Source: an uncultured Lachnobacterium sp. (GTDB lineage Bacteria; Bacillota; Clostridia; Lachnospirales; Lachnospiraceae). Taken from it: a stretch of 22,073 nucleotides of DNA. Location: positions 1 through 22,073 of the forward strand of contig CAMFPD010000012.1 of the NCBI GenBank assembly GCA_945971355.1, in the 5' to 3' direction. Position 1 is the stretch's first letter; each line of letters opens with the position of its first letter. Below the pieces are notes generated by a model. It worked only from the letters and a program-made list of their open reading frames with translations. It was not told where the DNA came from and searched no databases. This document shows, piece after piece, positions 21,701 to 22,073 of this stretch. Position numbers and translations under genes: made by a program.

Positions 21701-22073
21701 ATGAAAAAGAAGAGAATACTTGGAATTTTACTATGTATGACCCTTGTGTTAACAGGCTTCGCAGGATGCGGAAAGAATAAGACTTCAGCAAAAGCGGAGA
21801 CGGAAACCGAGAAAGACACAGAGGAAAAAGATTATATCAACTCAACAGAGTTTATAGTAGCTGATGATACAGAATCAATTGATACAGAAACAACTGAAAG
21901 CGAGACGACAGAAGTGGAGTCAGAGGAGGTAGGAAATGATACGCCTACAAACACCAATTCAGATACAACAACTGATGATTCCAGTTCAACAGCAACATCA
22001 GGTGTTACAGTACAACCAGTGGAGGGAGCAGAGTATTCAAATGTAACATTAATTGGAGATTCTGTAATGTTGG
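21701..22073 (+). CDS. Lipoprotein with Thr/Glu-rich linker, possible SGNH-hydrolase domain (partial)
   Basis: The first 124 codons of a gene that runs off the right edge. MKKKRILGILLCMTLVLTGF is a lipoprotein signal ending in the lipobox FAGC, with Cys23 as the lipid-modified residue. Then comes a low-complexity linker of about 75 residues rich in Thr, Glu, Ser and Asp (for example ETETEKDTEEKD), and from about residue 114 the sequence SNVTLIGDSVML. GDS after a hydrophobic strand is block I of SGNH/GDSL esterases and of the C-terminal domain of some peptidoglycan O-acyltransferases. AAGGAGG sits five bases before the ATG. The SGNH call rests on that one motif, so it is tentative; the lipoprotein call is firm. 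Confidence 0.75.
   Translation, partial: MKKKRILGILLCMTLVLTGFAGCGKNKTSAKAETETEKDTEEKDYINSTEFIVADDTESIDTETTESETTEVESEEVGNDTPTNTNSDTTTDDSSSTATSGVTVQPVEGAEYSNVTLIGDSVML

Overview
The window looks like a chromosomal segment of a low-GC gut or rumen Firmicute, most likely a Lachnospiraceae (the Roseburia / Agathobacter / Butyrivibrio neighbourhood). This rests on the AT-rich genes with strong AAGGAGG-type ribosome sites, the order rsmB-rlmN-prpC-prkC-rsgA-rpe-thiN, the two-subunit serine dehydratase, and the pairing of GH94 phosphorylases with a CUT1 sugar transporter. The species is inference. No rRNA, tRNA, CRISPR array or transposase was found.

Positions 1-6443 hold a conserved housekeeping operon on the + strand: the end of rsmB, then rlmN, prpC (PP2C phosphatase), prkC (PASTA Ser/Thr kinase), rsgA, rpe and thiN, closed by a clear intrinsic terminator. 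It combines rRNA methylation, ribosome assembly and the cell-wall-sensing kinase/phosphatase pair with two small metabolic enzymes.

Positions 6444-15970 form a beta-glucoside utilisation locus. Two GH94 phosphorylases of different subtypes (one cellobiose-phosphorylase-like, one laminaribiose-phosphorylase-like) are followed by a terminator, a convergent AraC-family regulator on the - strand, and then a binding-protein and two-permease transporter without its own ATPase. The phosphorylase operon and the transporter operon share a nearly identical 21-bp promoter block (19 of 21 identical) overlapping the -35 box, at the same distance from a -10 box. This suggests co-regulation, plausibly by the AraC protein. 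The likely flow is uptake of a beta-linked gluco-oligosaccharide followed by phosphorolysis to glucose 1-phosphate inside the cell.

Positions 15971-16676 carry no convincing gene. They hold a 566-bp foldback element: two arms of about 255 bp in inverted orientation around a small central hairpin, with a core near 64% GC in an otherwise AT-rich region. This is the most unusual object in the window.

Positions 16677-19981 hold a two-gene ABC exporter followed by a LytTR DNA-binding protein and a small four-helix membrane protein, which resembles a LytTR regulatory system. After another terminator come sdaAB and sdaAA (L-serine dehydratase subunits). The window ends inside a lipoprotein gene with a Thr/Glu-rich linker and the beginning of what may be an SGNH-hydrolase domain.
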